The notes: a model not told the origin generated them from the sequence alone. A stretch of DNA of 64,000 bases from Opitutales bacterium (GCA_024697185.1 JAILGB010000029.1:36259-100258), one strand, 5' to 3'. Shown: positions 25,557-34,724, counted from the first letter of the stretch. A program made the numbers and translations.

Positions 25557-27842
25557 ATGAAAGATATATCCTTCTTAACCATTCTCGCTGTCGCCCCGTT
25601 TTTGGCGGTCGGCTGTTCCTGTAACTGCAATGTTGAAACTCCCGCCGAAGCCGGCGTTCCCGCGGAAACTGTTCCCGCGACGGCGCCTGCGGACAAAAAA
25701 GCCGTTCCCGCGCTTATCGATACCGCAGCGCATCCGTTTTTGGTTAAGACTCCCTTTGTTGCCTGGTCGCAGCTGACCTATGACAAAATCGTTCCCGATA
25801 CAAAATTGATCCTTGAGATCACTCAGGCGAAAATTGATGCGATCTGTGAACTCAAGCCGGAAGAATTGAGCTACGATTCCGTCGTCGGCGCCTATGACAG
25901 CGCTTTTTTTGACTTGGGATATTTTGAAGGCATCCTTTCTCATTGCGAATCCACTTGCATGACGGACGGTTTTAGAGAGCAATACGAAATCGTTCAGCCG
26001 ATGTTGAGCGAATTTTGGACCGCCCAAAGCCTCAACGAAAAATATTACGCCGTTTTGAAGGCTTATTCGGAAACACCGGAAGCGAAGGGGCTCGATCCCA
26101 TCCGCGCGCGCCATTTGAAGCAAATGCTTGAAGGGTTCGTCGATGGCGGTGTGGATTTGCCGGCGGACAAAAAAGAGGAGCTCAAAGCCGTAATGGCGGA
26201 GATGGTGCCGCTGACGCAAAAGTTTTCGCAAAACGTCCTCGATGCCAATAACAGCTATAAAAAACTGGTGACGGACGAGGCGAAGATCGCCGGATTGCCC
26301 GAATCCAACCGCAAGGAGGCGCTCGCCGCCGCAATCGCGGCAGGATTGGCGACAGAGGAAAAACCGGCGTGGCTTTTCACCACGCAGGTTTCCTCCTATT
26401 CTCCGGCGATGAAATATCTCGACGACGAGGAACTTCGCCGCGAAATCTTTCTCGCCCGCAACAATATCTGCGCGCCGGGAACGCCTTATGACAATACGGA
26501 CTTGATGAAGCGCATCTTGGCGCTCCGCCAACGCGAGGCTGAAATCCTCGGCTATAAAAATTTCACAGACCTGATCTTGAAACGCCGCATGGCCAAAAAT
26601 GGCGAGACGGCGATGGCGTTCGTCGATGACCTGGCGGCGAAGACAAAACCGGCTTTTGATCGCGAATACAACGAGTTGCGCGCGTTTCGCAGCAGCGTCG
26701 ATCCGGCTTTTAAGCTTTCGTCGAGACCGTCGTTCCAGCCGTGGGATTTTGCGTATTGGGCGGAAAAATATCGCCGGGCGGAATATGATTTTGATGAAAA
26801 TCTCCTGAAGCCGTATTTTGAGAGCAACAATGTCGTCAACGGCATGTTCGCGTTTTTTGACGAACTCTATGATCTGACGATCCGTGAGATCCCGAGCGCC
26901 TATCGTCCGTTGGGCTCGACGGAGCCTTTGCCGGAGGGAATGGTTGAAATCTGGCATCCGACGGTAAAATGTTACGAGATCATCGACAACAAGCTCGGTT
27001 ACCGCATCGGCGTTTTCTATATGGATATGTTCCCGCGAAAAGAAAAGCGCAGCGGCGCCTGGATGCATCCGTTCGTGGCGGGCAACCACGACAAGGGCGA
27101 AGTCAGTTTTGCCATGGTTTGCGGCAACTTGACGGCTCTGACCGGCAACGGGCCGGCATTGTGGTCCCACTATGATGTGGAGACGCTCTATCATGAGTTC
27201 GGACACAATCTGCACCAGATCTTGGGCAATGTCCCCGTGTCGCCGCTCAACGGCAGCAATGTCGCTTGGGACTTTGTGGAACTCCCGTCACAGATCAATG
27301 AAAACTGGACCTGGGAACCCGCGATTCTCGCCCGCTGGGCAAAACATTATCAGACGAACGAGCCGATCCCGCAGGCATATGTCGATGCGATGGTGCGCGC
27401 GCGCAATTTCCAGGCCGCATACCAGCAAATGCGCCAGCTTTCTTTTGCCAAGGGTGATTTGTATATCCATATGAACGCAAAGGATCTCGCCGGCCAGGAT
27501 ATCGACAAGGTCGCTCGCGATGTGACTAAGGATTATGTCTGGCCTTCTCCCTATGAACAGCGTTCGAACATGAACAGTTTCACGCATTTGTTCCGCGATC
27601 CCGTGGCCTATGCGTCAGGCTACTATTCTTACAAGTGGGCTGAGGCTTTGCAGGCGGACGCGTTCCAGACCTTCAAGCGTCCGGACGGCTCGCTCGACCT
27701 TTCGCGCGGGATGGTTTTCCGCAGAACAATTCTCGAAAAAGGCGATTCGAAAGACGCATCCGAACTCTTCCGTGATTTTGTCGGACGCGATCCGGATTGG
27801 AACGCGATCAACGTGCTCCACGGCATCGTTCCCGCAAAATAG
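25557..27842 (+). CDS. M3 family zinc oligopeptidase, lipoprotein
   Basis: Oligopeptidase related to PrlC/Dcp that degrades short peptides. The 761 residues begin with a lipoprotein signal peptide (lipobox AVGC, Cys20), so the enzyme is predicted in the envelope, unlike cytosolic PrlC. A low-complexity stretch after Cys20 is rich in Val-Pro-Ala, encoded by iterated words. The zinc site HEFGH lies at residues 546-550, with a downstream Glu in WDFVELPSQ. Near full family length. Confidence 0.9.
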   Translation: MKDISFLTILAVAPFLAVGCSCNCNVETPAEAGVPAETVPATAPADKKAVPALIDTAAHPFLVKTPFVAWSQLTYDKIVPDTKLILEITQAKIDAICELKPEELSYDSVVGAYDSAFFDLGYFEGILSHCESTCMTDGFREQYEIVQPMLSEFWTAQSLNEKYYAVLKAYSETPEAKGLDPIRARHLKQMLEGFVDGGVDLPADKKEELKAVMAEMVPLTQKFSQNVLDANNSYKKLVTDEAKIAGLPESNRKEALAAAIAAGLATEEKPAWLFTTQVSSYSPAMKYLDDEELRREIFLARNNICAPGTPYDNTDLMKRILALRQREAEILGYKNFTDLILKRRMAKNGETAMAFVDDLAAKTKPAFDREYNELRAFRSSVDPAFKLSSRPSFQPWDFAYWAEKYRRAEYDFDENLLKPYFESNNVVNGMFAFFDELYDLTIREIPSAYRPLGSTEPLPEGMVEIWHPTVKCYEIIDNKLGYRIGVFYMDMFPRKEKRSGAWMHPFVAGNHDKGEVSFAMVCGNLTALTGNGPALWSHYDVETLYHEFGHNLHQILGNVPVSPLNGSNVAWDFVELPSQINENWTWEPAILARWAKHYQTNEPIPQAYVDAMVRARNFQAAYQQMRQLSFAKGDLYIHMNAKDLAGQDIDKVARDVTKDYVWPSPYEQRSNMNSFTHLFRDPVAYASGYYSYKWAEALQADAFQTFKRPDGSLDLSRGMVFRRTILEKGDSKDASELFRDFVGRDPDWNAINVLHGIVPAK

Positions 27843-27848
27843 GCGATA

Positions 27849-28916
27849 ATGAAGGACGTGGCGATTATCGGGCTCGGTCCCGCGGGAGCGACATTGGCTC
27901 GCCTGCTCGCGGGAATGCTCGATGTCGTGGCGTTTGACAAAAAAGCCGCCGATCCCGATGCTGCAGGTTTTAGAAAACCCTGCGGCGGGCTCCTGGCGGA
28001 AGACGCACAGCGCTCCTTGTCGCGACAGGGCTTGACCTTGCCGAAATCCGTTCTCGCGGATCCTCAGATTTTTGAGGTGCGGACACTCGATTTGTGCCGC
28101 CGGCTCGAGCGTTGCTACCGGCGCTTTTATATCAATATGGATCGTCACAAATTTGATTTGTGGCTCCAATCGCTCGTTCCCGCGACTGTCGAGATTCACA
28201 ATGCCTGCACGGTAAAATTTTTTGAACGCGCCGATGACGCGTGGCGGATCCATTATTACGAGAACGGCGAGAAAAAAACAATTGAGGCGCGTTATATCGT
28301 CGGAGCGGACGGCGCCGCGTCCCTGGTGCGCCGCACGATCGCCCCGGATCACAAAATCCGCAGTTACAATGCGGTGCAGCAGTGGTTTAAGGACGAAAGC
28401 GCCCGCGGACTTTACGCCTGTTTTTTTGACGAGCGTTTGAGCGATTGCTACGGTTGGGCGGTCTCAAAAGACGGACGCGTCGTTTTTGGCGCGGCGTTCC
28501 CGCCCAAAAATTCAAAACAAGCCTATGACACGCTCCTGGCGCGGGCCCGCGAAGCCGGATTTTCCTTGGGCGAGCCGTTGGCGACGGAAGCCTGCCAGGT
28601 TTTGCGCCCGGAGCGGATGGACGATTTTGTTTTAGGGAATGACGACGGCGTTTTTTTGATAGGGGAGGCGGCGGGATTTATTTCTCCCAGTTCGCTTGAG
28701 GGGATGAGTTATGCGCTTGATTCGGCGGAAATTCTGGCGGGAACGCTCTTGCGCGAGAACGCGGATTTGTTTGAGGATTACAAAAAATCGACATTGAAGT
28801 TGCGTCTCAAGCTTTTGTCCAAAATTTTGAAAAATCCTTTTATGTATAATCCCGTCTTGCGCTCTTTTGTCATGAAAAGCGGCATCGCCAGCATTGCCGT
28901 TCCCGCAAGAAAATAG
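27849..28916 (+). CDS. FAD-dependent oxidoreductase, geranylgeranyl reductase-like
   Basis: Flavoprotein of the geranylgeranyl-reductase/CbrA group, which reduces isoprenoid chains or acts as a related monooxygenase. The 355 residues show the dinucleotide fold GLGPAGATLARLL, the substrate-region PCGGLL, GADGAASLVRR, and the second FAD block GEAAGFISPSSLEGMSYAL. The substrate is unknown; a polyprenyl synthase gene is encoded 27 kb away, so a quinone or isoprenoid target is conceivable. It starts 6 bp after the M3 peptidase gene. Confidence 0.8.
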   Translation: MKDVAIIGLGPAGATLARLLAGMLDVVAFDKKAADPDAAGFRKPCGGLLAEDAQRSLSRQGLTLPKSVLADPQIFEVRTLDLCRRLERCYRRFYINMDRHKFDLWLQSLVPATVEIHNACTVKFFERADDAWRIHYYENGEKKTIEARYIVGADGAASLVRRTIAPDHKIRSYNAVQQWFKDESARGLYACFFDERLSDCYGWAVSKDGRVVFGAAFPPKNSKQAYDTLLARAREAGFSLGEPLATEACQVLRPERMDDFVLGNDDGVFLIGEAAGFISPSSLEGMSYALDSAEILAGTLLRENADLFEDYKKSTLKLRLKLLSKILKNPFMYNPVLRSFVMKSGIASIAVPARK

Positions 28917-28941
28917 CCGTTCCCGCGATTTTTTGACTCTT

Positions 28942-29496
28942 ATGAAAATTTTGCTTCACGCCTGTTGCGGTATTTGCGCGGGGCATTGTGTTTCGACTTT
29001 GCTCGCCCAGGGGCATTCGGTGACCTTGTTTTACAGCAACGCCAACATCGCGCCGCATGAAGAGTTTGAAAAACGTCTGGCGGCTCTGCAACGTTTGGCG
29101 GAGCATTTTGGCGTTCCCGTGATTGTGGACCGTCCCGATCACGGCGAGTGGTTGGAGCAGGTCGCCAAGGGTTTTGAAAACGAGCCGGAACGCGGAGCCC
29201 GCTGCCCGCGCTGTTTTGGATATTCGCTGGCGCGAACGGCAAATTTTGCGCGGGAACACGGTTTTGACGCGTTTACGACGACATTGACGGTGTCTCCGCA
29301 CAAAAATTCCCCGATGATTTTTGCCGTCGGCAAATCGCTTGGCGGGAACGCGTTTTTGGAGGAAGATTTCAAAAAAAAGGACGGTTTCAAAAATACGAAT
29401 GCGATTGCGCGCGCGTTGGAGCTTTATCGCCAGCGCTATTGCGGTTGCGAATTTTCCTTGCGAGATGCTTTGAAGGCGTCGCGGGAACGAAAATAA
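28942..29496 (+). CDS. queH: Epoxyqueuosine reductase QueH
   Basis: Reduces epoxyqueuosine in tRNA to queuosine, the last step of the pathway; QueH is the non-cobalamin alternative to QueG. From the ATG at 28942 the 184 residues have HACCGICAGHC at the N-terminus, CPRCFGYSL near residue 90 and RYCGCEFSLRDA near the end, supplying the Cys and Asp ligands for the FeS cluster and metal site. An earlier in-frame start would overlap the previous gene. Confidence 0.92.
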   Translation: MKILLHACCGICAGHCVSTLLAQGHSVTLFYSNANIAPHEEFEKRLAALQRLAEHFGVPVIVDRPDHGEWLEQVAKGFENEPERGARCPRCFGYSLARTANFAREHGFDAFTTTLTVSPHKNSPMIFAVGKSLGGNAFLEEDFKKKDGFKNTNAIARALELYRQRYCGCEFSLRDALKASRERK

Positions 29497-29499
29497 TTT

Positions 29500-29528
29500 T
29501 TGTCAGATATTTTTAAAATATTTATAAT
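29500..29528 (+). promoter_or_regulatory. Promoter of the AGE epimerase gene
   Basis: TTGTCA (29500-29505), 17 bp, TATAAT (29523-29528). Expected start near 29535, three bases before the ATG. Confidence 0.6.
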
Positions 29529-29537
29529 TAAAACACT

Positions 29538-30728
29538 ATGACCCCGACAAAAGAACAAGTTCAACAACTCGCCCGTCAATACAAGAGCGAGCTTCTCGAT
29601 AACGTCATGCCGTTTTGGATGGAGCATTCCATCGACAAGGAATGCGGCGGTTATTTTACCTGCCTCGAGCGCGACGGAACGGTTTTTGACACCGACAAAT
29701 TTATTTGGTTGCAAGGTCGCGAAGTCTGGATGCTCGCGTATCTCTACAATCATTGTGAAAAGAAACAGGAGTGGCTCGATGCCGCGATTCAGGGCGCCGA
29801 GTTTTTGAAGAAATGCCATGACGGCGAATATAATTTTTATTTTTCGACCCAACGCGACGGCACTCCGCAGGTCGAGCCCTATAATATTTTCTCCAACACA
29901 TTCGCCTGTATGGCGTTCGGCCAATTGTCGATTGCAACGGGCAACAAGGAATATGCGGAGATTTCCAAAAAAGCCTTTGATCGCGTTATCGCGCGTTTTG
30001 ACAATCCCAAGGGACGCTGGAGCAAGGCTTCTCCGCAGGCGCGCCCGATGAAGGCGTTTGCGTTGCCGATGATTGTCTGCAATCTCGCATTGGAGATCGA
30101 GCCTTTGATCGATCCCGCGTTTTTGCAAAAGACGATCGATACTTGCGTGAAGCTTGTCACGGAGGAATTTTATCGTCCCGAAGTCGGTCCCGGCCTCATC
30201 GTTGAACACCTCAACGCCGACGGCACGCTCGCCGACAACATGGACGGACGCCTCCTGAATCCCGGCCACATGATCGAATCCACATGGTTTATGATGGATC
30301 TCGGCGAACGCATGAACGACCGCGCGCTCATCGACAAGGCTGTTGAGATCTGCTTGAACGCCTTGGGTTACGGCTGGGACGACAAATGCAAGGGAATCTT
30401 CTATTTTATGGATCGCAAAGGTTTCCCCCTGCAGCAGCTTGAGTGGAACCAAAAACTTTGGTGGGTGCATATCGAAACCCTGATCGCCTTGCTCAAAGGC
30501 TATCGCCTGACGGGAAATCCCAAGTGCTGGGAATGGTTCGAACGCGTTCACGAATATGCTTGGGAGCATTTCAAAGATCCCAAATATCCGGAATGGTTCG
30601 GCTACCTCACACGCGAAGGCGAGCCCTTGCTTTCGCTCAAAGGCGGCAAGTGGAAGGGTTGCTTCCACGTCCCGCGCGGCATGTGGCAATGCTGGCAGCA
30701 GCTTGAAAAAATCGCCGAAAAAATGTAG
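29538..30728 (+). CDS. AGE (N-acylglucosamine 2-epimerase) family protein
   Basis: Sugar epimerase/isomerase with an (alpha/alpha)6 barrel; family members interconvert GlcNAc/ManNAc, glucose/mannose or cellobiose. The 396 residues contain NVMPFWMEHSIDKECGGYF, the catalytic-site blocks LQGREVWMLAYLYN, LLNPGHMIESTWFMMDL and KLWWVHIETLIALL, with the conserved Arg and His residues. No signal peptide. It could feed sialic acid or mannose metabolism, but neighbours do not tell. It has its own promoter and terminator. Confidence 0.88.
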   Translation: MTPTKEQVQQLARQYKSELLDNVMPFWMEHSIDKECGGYFTCLERDGTVFDTDKFIWLQGREVWMLAYLYNHCEKKQEWLDAAIQGAEFLKKCHDGEYNFYFSTQRDGTPQVEPYNIFSNTFACMAFGQLSIATGNKEYAEISKKAFDRVIARFDNPKGRWSKASPQARPMKAFALPMIVCNLALEIEPLIDPAFLQKTIDTCVKLVTEEFYRPEVGPGLIVEHLNADGTLADNMDGRLLNPGHMIESTWFMMDLGERMNDRALIDKAVEICLNALGYGWDDKCKGIFYFMDRKGFPLQQLEWNQKLWWVHIETLIALLKGYRLTGNPKCWEWFERVHEYAWEHFKDPKYPEWFGYLTREGEPLLSLKGGKWKGCFHVPRGMWQCWQQLEKIAEKM

Positions 30729-30752
30729 GCGTTCCCGAAAAAAACATTTTTA

Positions 30753-30783
30753 ATGCCGTCCGGTCACCGGGCGGCATTTTTTG
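30753..30783 (+). terminator. Terminator after the AGE epimerase gene
   Basis: ATGCCGTCCGG (30753-30763), loop TCA, CCGGGCGGCAT (30767-30777), then a T run. This hairpin does not use the iterated word. Confidence 0.85.
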
Positions 30784-30891
30784 TGCGCGAATCACAATGT
30801 GAAATATTTTTTAGAAAATATTTTTAGAAAATATTGCGTTTTTTTTTTACATTTTAGAATTAACGCGTTATTTGATTACTCCGACGAAATT

Positions 30892-33009
30892 ATGAGAGCT
30901 AGAAATTCGAAGATTTCCGCTTTTTTGAATGGCGGTAAAAAAAGATTTGTCATTCCTCCTTTTCAACGCAATTATGCCTGGGAAAAATCCCAATGCAATG
31001 AACTGTGGGAGGACATTGCTTATGCTCTTGAAAATAGAAGGACGCACTATTTGGGGAATATCATTTATTACAAAGGTCCGTCTTCGGAGCTCCAAGAATA
31101 TGTTTTGGTTGACGGTCAGCAGCGGGTGACGACCGTTCTGCTTTTGCTGACGGCAATTCGGGATTTTGTGAAATACGACAACAAAGAATTGTCCGAAAAG
31201 ATCACAAAGGATTATTTGCTACTTGACGGCGACGAAAGTTCTGAAAAAGTGAAACTGAAGCAGACGGCGAGCGATGCGGACAGTTTTAAAAGAATTATTT
31301 CCGGAGATCTTGAGGAAAAAGCAAAAGATAGGACAAAATATTTGTTGAAGAACTATAAGTTTTTTAAATCCAAGCTGGAAGCTCGCGAATATGATGTAGA
31401 AAGAATTTATAAGACGATTGAAAAACTTGAGATCGTTAAGATCGATTTACAAGTTAAAAACGATGATCTCCGGACGATTCAAACGATTTTTGAAAAAATA
31501 AATTCAACGGGCAAAAAACTGGAGCAGTCGGATTTGATCCGAAATCTTTTGTTGATGACATCTTCGGTGGAGGAGCAGGAACGGCTTTATAAGACTTATT
31601 GGATCCCGCTTGAAGACAAATATGTCGATCCGGAAAATGTTTCCGATTTTTCGAAATATTTTTTGATGATGAAAATACAGAATCAGATAAAAAATACGGA
31701 TGTTTATATGTCGTTTAAGAGGAATTATCTGGAAGGTCAGGGAATTGCCAAGGAAGATGCGTTGAAAGAGATGCTCAAGTATGCGAGATTTTATAGATGT
31801 TTTAAACATGAGGACTGTCCGGAAGATAAAGAGATTTCAAATTTGATTTGGCTTCACAACAAACTCGATGCAGATGCGCTTTTGCCGCTTTATCTCTATC
31901 TGTTTGAGAAATTGTTTGATAGCGACCGCGAAGCTTTAAAAAAGATTTTCGATTTGATTTTGGATTTTACCATCCGTTTTCGCGTTTGCGAGCCGGAGGC
32001 AAAGGATGTTTTGCCCGAGCTTGTTATTGCGTTAATTAAATCATTTGAAGGCGCGGAAGGTGCGGAGCCGTTTGACTATTACAAACATATCCGTTATGAA
32101 TTTTCCAATAGTCGGACGGAAAGAACGCGTTTTCGTTACGATGAGGAATTTAAGAAAGCCCTTAAAGAAAACCCTCTTCCTTCAAATTATGCGCTGGCGA
32201 TTTTGTTAAAAGTGGAAGCCGATGTCAGCGGCGACGGTTTGCGTGTAAGTAAGCGGTTTTATTGTTCCCGACTCTTACCTCAAAAGATGACATCCGAATG
32301 GATCGCCTATTATAAGGGAAAAGAAGAAATGGAAAAAGTTCAAGAGAAGTATGTGGACCGTATCGTGAATTACGCTTTGTCGGAAGAGAGCAAATTGGAT
32401 GAAAAAGATTCGTGGGCGCAAAAAAGAAAGCGTTTAAAGCATTCGAGTTTTAAAATCTCAAAACGGCTTTCGGAAGATGAATATAAAGACTGGCGCGAGG
32501 ATGATATAAAAAGACGGGAAGGTGAAATTGTCGGGCAGATTTGTAAGGCGGTTTCGGGACCGGACCCGCGGAAACGCGAATTGCCCAGCCGCCCGGAAGT
32601 CCCGGAAACTTGCATTGTCCTTGACGATTCCAAGCCGCATCCGCATACAAAGCCGAAATCATTTTATTTTCAAGATTCCGAAGAGGAGTTTGAATGCAAA
32701 TCTTGGAATCGTTTGCTCGTTGAGCTTGGCGAATTTTTATCCGAGCGGGATCCGGAAAAGTTTAAAGAAATCGTTGAGCGCAATCAGATTCACAAGGAGC
32801 GTTCTAAAAAAATTGAAGGACGGCCGGATCCTATCATAACAACAGACCGTTCCTTGTTGACAAGAGATCTTGAAATCCCGGGAACGCCGTATTTTGTCGA
32901 GGCGAACCTTTCGGAAAAAGATGCGCGCAAGTATGGTGCAGAGCTTTGCCGAGCGTTCGATATTAATCCTTCATCGGTGATGATCGAAATCCGCGGAGCG
33001 CAGGATTAG
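30892..33009 (+). CDS. DUF262 (GmrS-type) protein with degenerate DUF1524 nuclease domain
   Basis: Related to GmrSD/BrxU type IV restriction enzymes that cut modified phage DNA. The 705 residues have a ParB-like DUF262 domain at the N-terminus (IPPFQRNYAWE, about 22-32; VDGQQRVTTVLLLL near 72-85) and a DUF1524-like segment about 440-560. There the usual HILPQ reads SRLLPQ and IGNLTLL reads IVNYALS, so the catalytic His appears lost. A 120-residue C-terminal domain (PYFVEANLSEKDARKY) follows. An upstream TTG frame at 30781 overlaps the terminator and is rejected. Only one copy of the iterated word occurs in 2.1 kb, which suggests recent arrival. Confidence 0.8.
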   Translation: MRARNSKISAFLNGGKKRFVIPPFQRNYAWEKSQCNELWEDIAYALENRRTHYLGNIIYYKGPSSELQEYVLVDGQQRVTTVLLLLTAIRDFVKYDNKELSEKITKDYLLLDGDESSEKVKLKQTASDADSFKRIISGDLEEKAKDRTKYLLKNYKFFKSKLEAREYDVERIYKTIEKLEIVKIDLQVKNDDLRTIQTIFEKINSTGKKLEQSDLIRNLLLMTSSVEEQERLYKTYWIPLEDKYVDPENVSDFSKYFLMMKIQNQIKNTDVYMSFKRNYLEGQGIAKEDALKEMLKYARFYRCFKHEDCPEDKEISNLIWLHNKLDADALLPLYLYLFEKLFDSDREALKKIFDLILDFTIRFRVCEPEAKDVLPELVIALIKSFEGAEGAEPFDYYKHIRYEFSNSRTERTRFRYDEEFKKALKENPLPSNYALAILLKVEADVSGDGLRVSKRFYCSRLLPQKMTSEWIAYYKGKEEMEKVQEKYVDRIVNYALSEESKLDEKDSWAQKRKRLKHSSFKISKRLSEDEYKDWREDDIKRREGEIVGQICKAVSGPDPRKRELPSRPEVPETCIVLDDSKPHPHTKPKSFYFQDSEEEFECKSWNRLLVELGEFLSERDPEKFKEIVERNQIHKERSKKIEGRPDPIITTDRSLLTRDLEIPGTPYFVEANLSEKDARKYGAELCRAFDINPSSVMIEIRGAQD

Positions 33010-33583
33010 CGGCGGGAACGATGCCGCGTGAGGGCGTCGCAAAAAATTGTAGCGGGCAGTCGTTTTCGTCGGCGGGAACGGAATCGCAAAACTGGCAGTC
33101 GTAGCCGATGACGACGGCGCGGGCGTTTGGATCGATTTGTTTGAGAAAACGGTCGTAAAATCCTCTCCCGTAGCCGAGGCGGTTGCCGTGGCGGTCAAAA
33201 GCGAGTGCGGGAACGATGTGGATTTGCGGGAACGCGGGATCGACGGTCTGGCAGTTTTGGGCGGGCTCCGGAATATTAAAAAATCCGGGAACGAGGTCTT
33301 GCTCGGGAACGCGGATTTGTTTTAAAACAATTTCCGTGCCGGCAACTTTGGGCACGCAAACGGTTTTTGAGGCGCCGATCATTTTGTCGATGAGGGCTCT
33401 CGTGTCGAGTTCGTCGCCAAACGAAACATAGCAGGCGATGCGGTCAGCGGCGGAAAATGGTTGCCAGTTAAAAAGGATTTCGATGATTTTTTCCGCCTGC
33501 GTTTTTGCGTCGGCGGGAAGGATTTGTCTTCGCAGCCGTCGAAATCGCTTTCTCAGTTCGTCTTTGTCCGACGGGAACGGCAT
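32963..33583 (-). CDS. 5-formyltetrahydrofolate cyclo-ligase
   Basis: Converts 5-formyl-THF to 5,10-methenyl-THF using ATP. The 206 residues contain the ATP/phosphate-binding C-terminal signature FDRHGNRLGYGRGFYDRFL and VIGYDCQFCDSVPADENDCP, and the basic N-terminus KRFRRLRRQIL. The 3' end overlaps the end of the convergent DUF262 gene by 47 bp. The start abuts the thioesterase gene, so the two minus-strand genes form an operon. The gene is also named fau or ygfA in other bacteria. Confidence 0.9.
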   Translation of the reverse strand: MPFPSDKDELRKRFRRLRRQILPADAKTQAEKIIEILFNWQPFSAADRIACYVSFGDELDTRALIDKMIGASKTVCVPKVAGTEIVLKQIRVPEQDLVPGFFNIPEPAQNCQTVDPAFPQIHIVPALAFDRHGNRLGYGRGFYDRFLKQIDPNARAVVIGYDCQFCDSVPADENDCPLQFFATPSRGIVPAANPALRGFRSSPMKD

Positions 33584-33990
33584 TAGAAATATTTTTTGAA
33601 AGTCTCGATGACGAATTCGGGCGGGCGAATGGCGTGTCCTTCGTTATTCATGAAGACGTGCGTCGTCGTTCCCGTCGTGAGCATTTCGTTCCCGCGGTGA
33701 ACGGTGTATTCGATGCGGATTCGCAGGGCGGGCATTTCTTTGATCGTGGCGGTGACGAGCAGTTCGTCGTCGTATTTTGCCGGCAATTTGTATTTTACGT
33801 TGGCTTCGAGGACGGGCAGGTGATAGCCTTGGCTTTGAAGTTTTGTGTAGGGCAGGCCGATTTGGGCGATGAGAGCCGTCCGGGCGATTTCAAACCAGGG
33901 GAGATAGTTGGCGTGATAGACGACGCCCATGGCATCGGTTTCGGCAAAGCGCACGACGACTTTGATTTGGCTACTGATCATAAACGACAT
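33583..33990 (-). CDS. Acyl-CoA thioesterase, YbgC/4HBT hotdog family
   Basis: Hotdog-fold thioesterase. The signature FAETDAMGVVYHANYLPWFEIAR has the catalytic Asp and the conserved YHANY. Three starts are possible (34017, 33990, 33981). The promoter TATAAT (33994-33989) touches the ATG at 33990, so the 33981 ATG, at the predicted transcript start, may be the real one. About 130-135 residues, family length. In proteobacteria ybgC sits with tol-pal; here no Tol genes adjoin. Confidence 0.87.
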   Translation of the reverse strand: MSFMISSQIKVVVRFAETDAMGVVYHANYLPWFEIARTALIAQIGLPYTKLQSQGYHLPVLEANVKYKLPAKYDDELLVTATIKEMPALRIRIEYTVHRGNEMLTTGTTTHVFMNNEGHAIRPPEFVIETFKKYF

Positions 33991-34017
33991 TATAGGGGAT
34001 TGAAAATTAAAAATCAA
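33989..34017 (-). promoter_or_regulatory. Thioesterase-fau promoter
   Basis: Minus strand TTGATT (34017-34012), 17 bp, TATAAT (33994-33989). It is back-to-back with the tetR promoter, with only 15 bp between the -35 boxes. Confidence 0.5.
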
Positions 34018-34032
34018 AATGGGAGAAAAAAT

Positions 34033-34061
34033 TTGATTTTTTTGAACAAGCGTTCTAAAAT
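34033..34061 (+). promoter_or_regulatory. tetR-efflux promoter with overlapping operator
   Basis: TTGATT (34033-34038), 17 bp, TAAAAT (34056-34061), predicted start near 34068. The inverted repeat GAAC-AAGC-GTTC with T/A-rich flanks (34041-34059) occupies the spacer and the first bases of the -10. A TetR dimer bound here would block its own promoter, the usual logic for local efflux repressors. Confidence 0.6.
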
Positions 34062-34076
34062 TAAAAAAACATCTTT

Positions 34077-34724
34077 ATGAAAAAGCGCGACACGGCGAAA
34101 TCTTTGGAGACGCGGATGCGGATTCTCGAGACGGCAGAACGGCTGTTTGGGGAAATCGGCGTTCCCGCGACGACGCAGCGCAAGGTCGCGGAGGTGGCGG
34201 GGATTCGCGTTTCAAACGTTTACTATTATTTTTCCTCCAAGCAGGATTTGCACCGTGCGATTATTTTGGAGCGGATTAAAAATGTTATGGCTCGCCAAGA
34301 CGAGCTTTTGGAGCTTGCGCGGGAACGTGCTCCTGGCGGGAAACTTTCGTGCGAAGCGATTGTCCATGCCTATGCGGCGCCGCGTTTGTTTGAGATAAAG
34401 GATTCTTCGTCGCGGCATTTGTTGTCGGCGCTTTTTTCTTATGTGATCACGGGCGAGGAGGCGGATGTCAAGGAATATCGCGAGTTGGGTTTGCGGCAGG
34501 ATCAGAAGTTTTTGGCGCTCTTGTGTGAAGCGATGCCCGATTTTACGGAGCTTGAGTTGAAAGTTCGCCTGACGTTGTTGAATGCGGCGCTTTGCGGTTT
34601 GGTCGGAATCGCCCGCCATGTCAGCGACGATTTCCCGAAAGACGTTCCTGCGGACGATTATAAAAAGATGATTATGGCTTATTTTACGGCTGCGTTTGTG
34701 GCGCCTCAAAATTTTAAAAAGTAA
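34077..34724 (+). CDS. TetR family repressor of the RND efflux operon
   Basis: The 215 residues have the TetR helix-turn-helix (about 12-58): RILETAERLFGEIGVPATTQRKVAEVAGIRVS followed by NVYYYFSSKQDL (sequence given in parts), then a variable ligand-binding domain. It lies 22 bp upstream of the adaptor gene on the same strand, so it is probably first gene of the operon and controls it through the operator at 34041-34059. The inducer is unknown. Confidence 0.87.
   Translation: MKKRDTAKSLETRMRILETAERLFGEIGVPATTQRKVAEVAGIRVSNVYYYFSSKQDLHRAIILERIKNVMARQDELLELARERAPGGKLSCEAIVHAYAAPRLFEIKDSSSRHLLSALFSYVITGEEADVKEYRELGLRQDQKFLALLCEAMPDFTELELKVRLTLLNAALCGLVGIARHVSDDFPKDVPADDYKKMIMAYFTAAFVAPQNFKK

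Noticed and set aside
25575-27215. Antisense open frame of 546 codons inside the M3 peptidase gene
   Set aside because: Arg/His/Phe-rich composition typical of mirrored codons; no start signal or domain.
30781-30891. Upstream extension of the DUF262 protein from a TTG
   Set aside because: It would start inside the terminator of the previous gene and adds residues not seen in the family.
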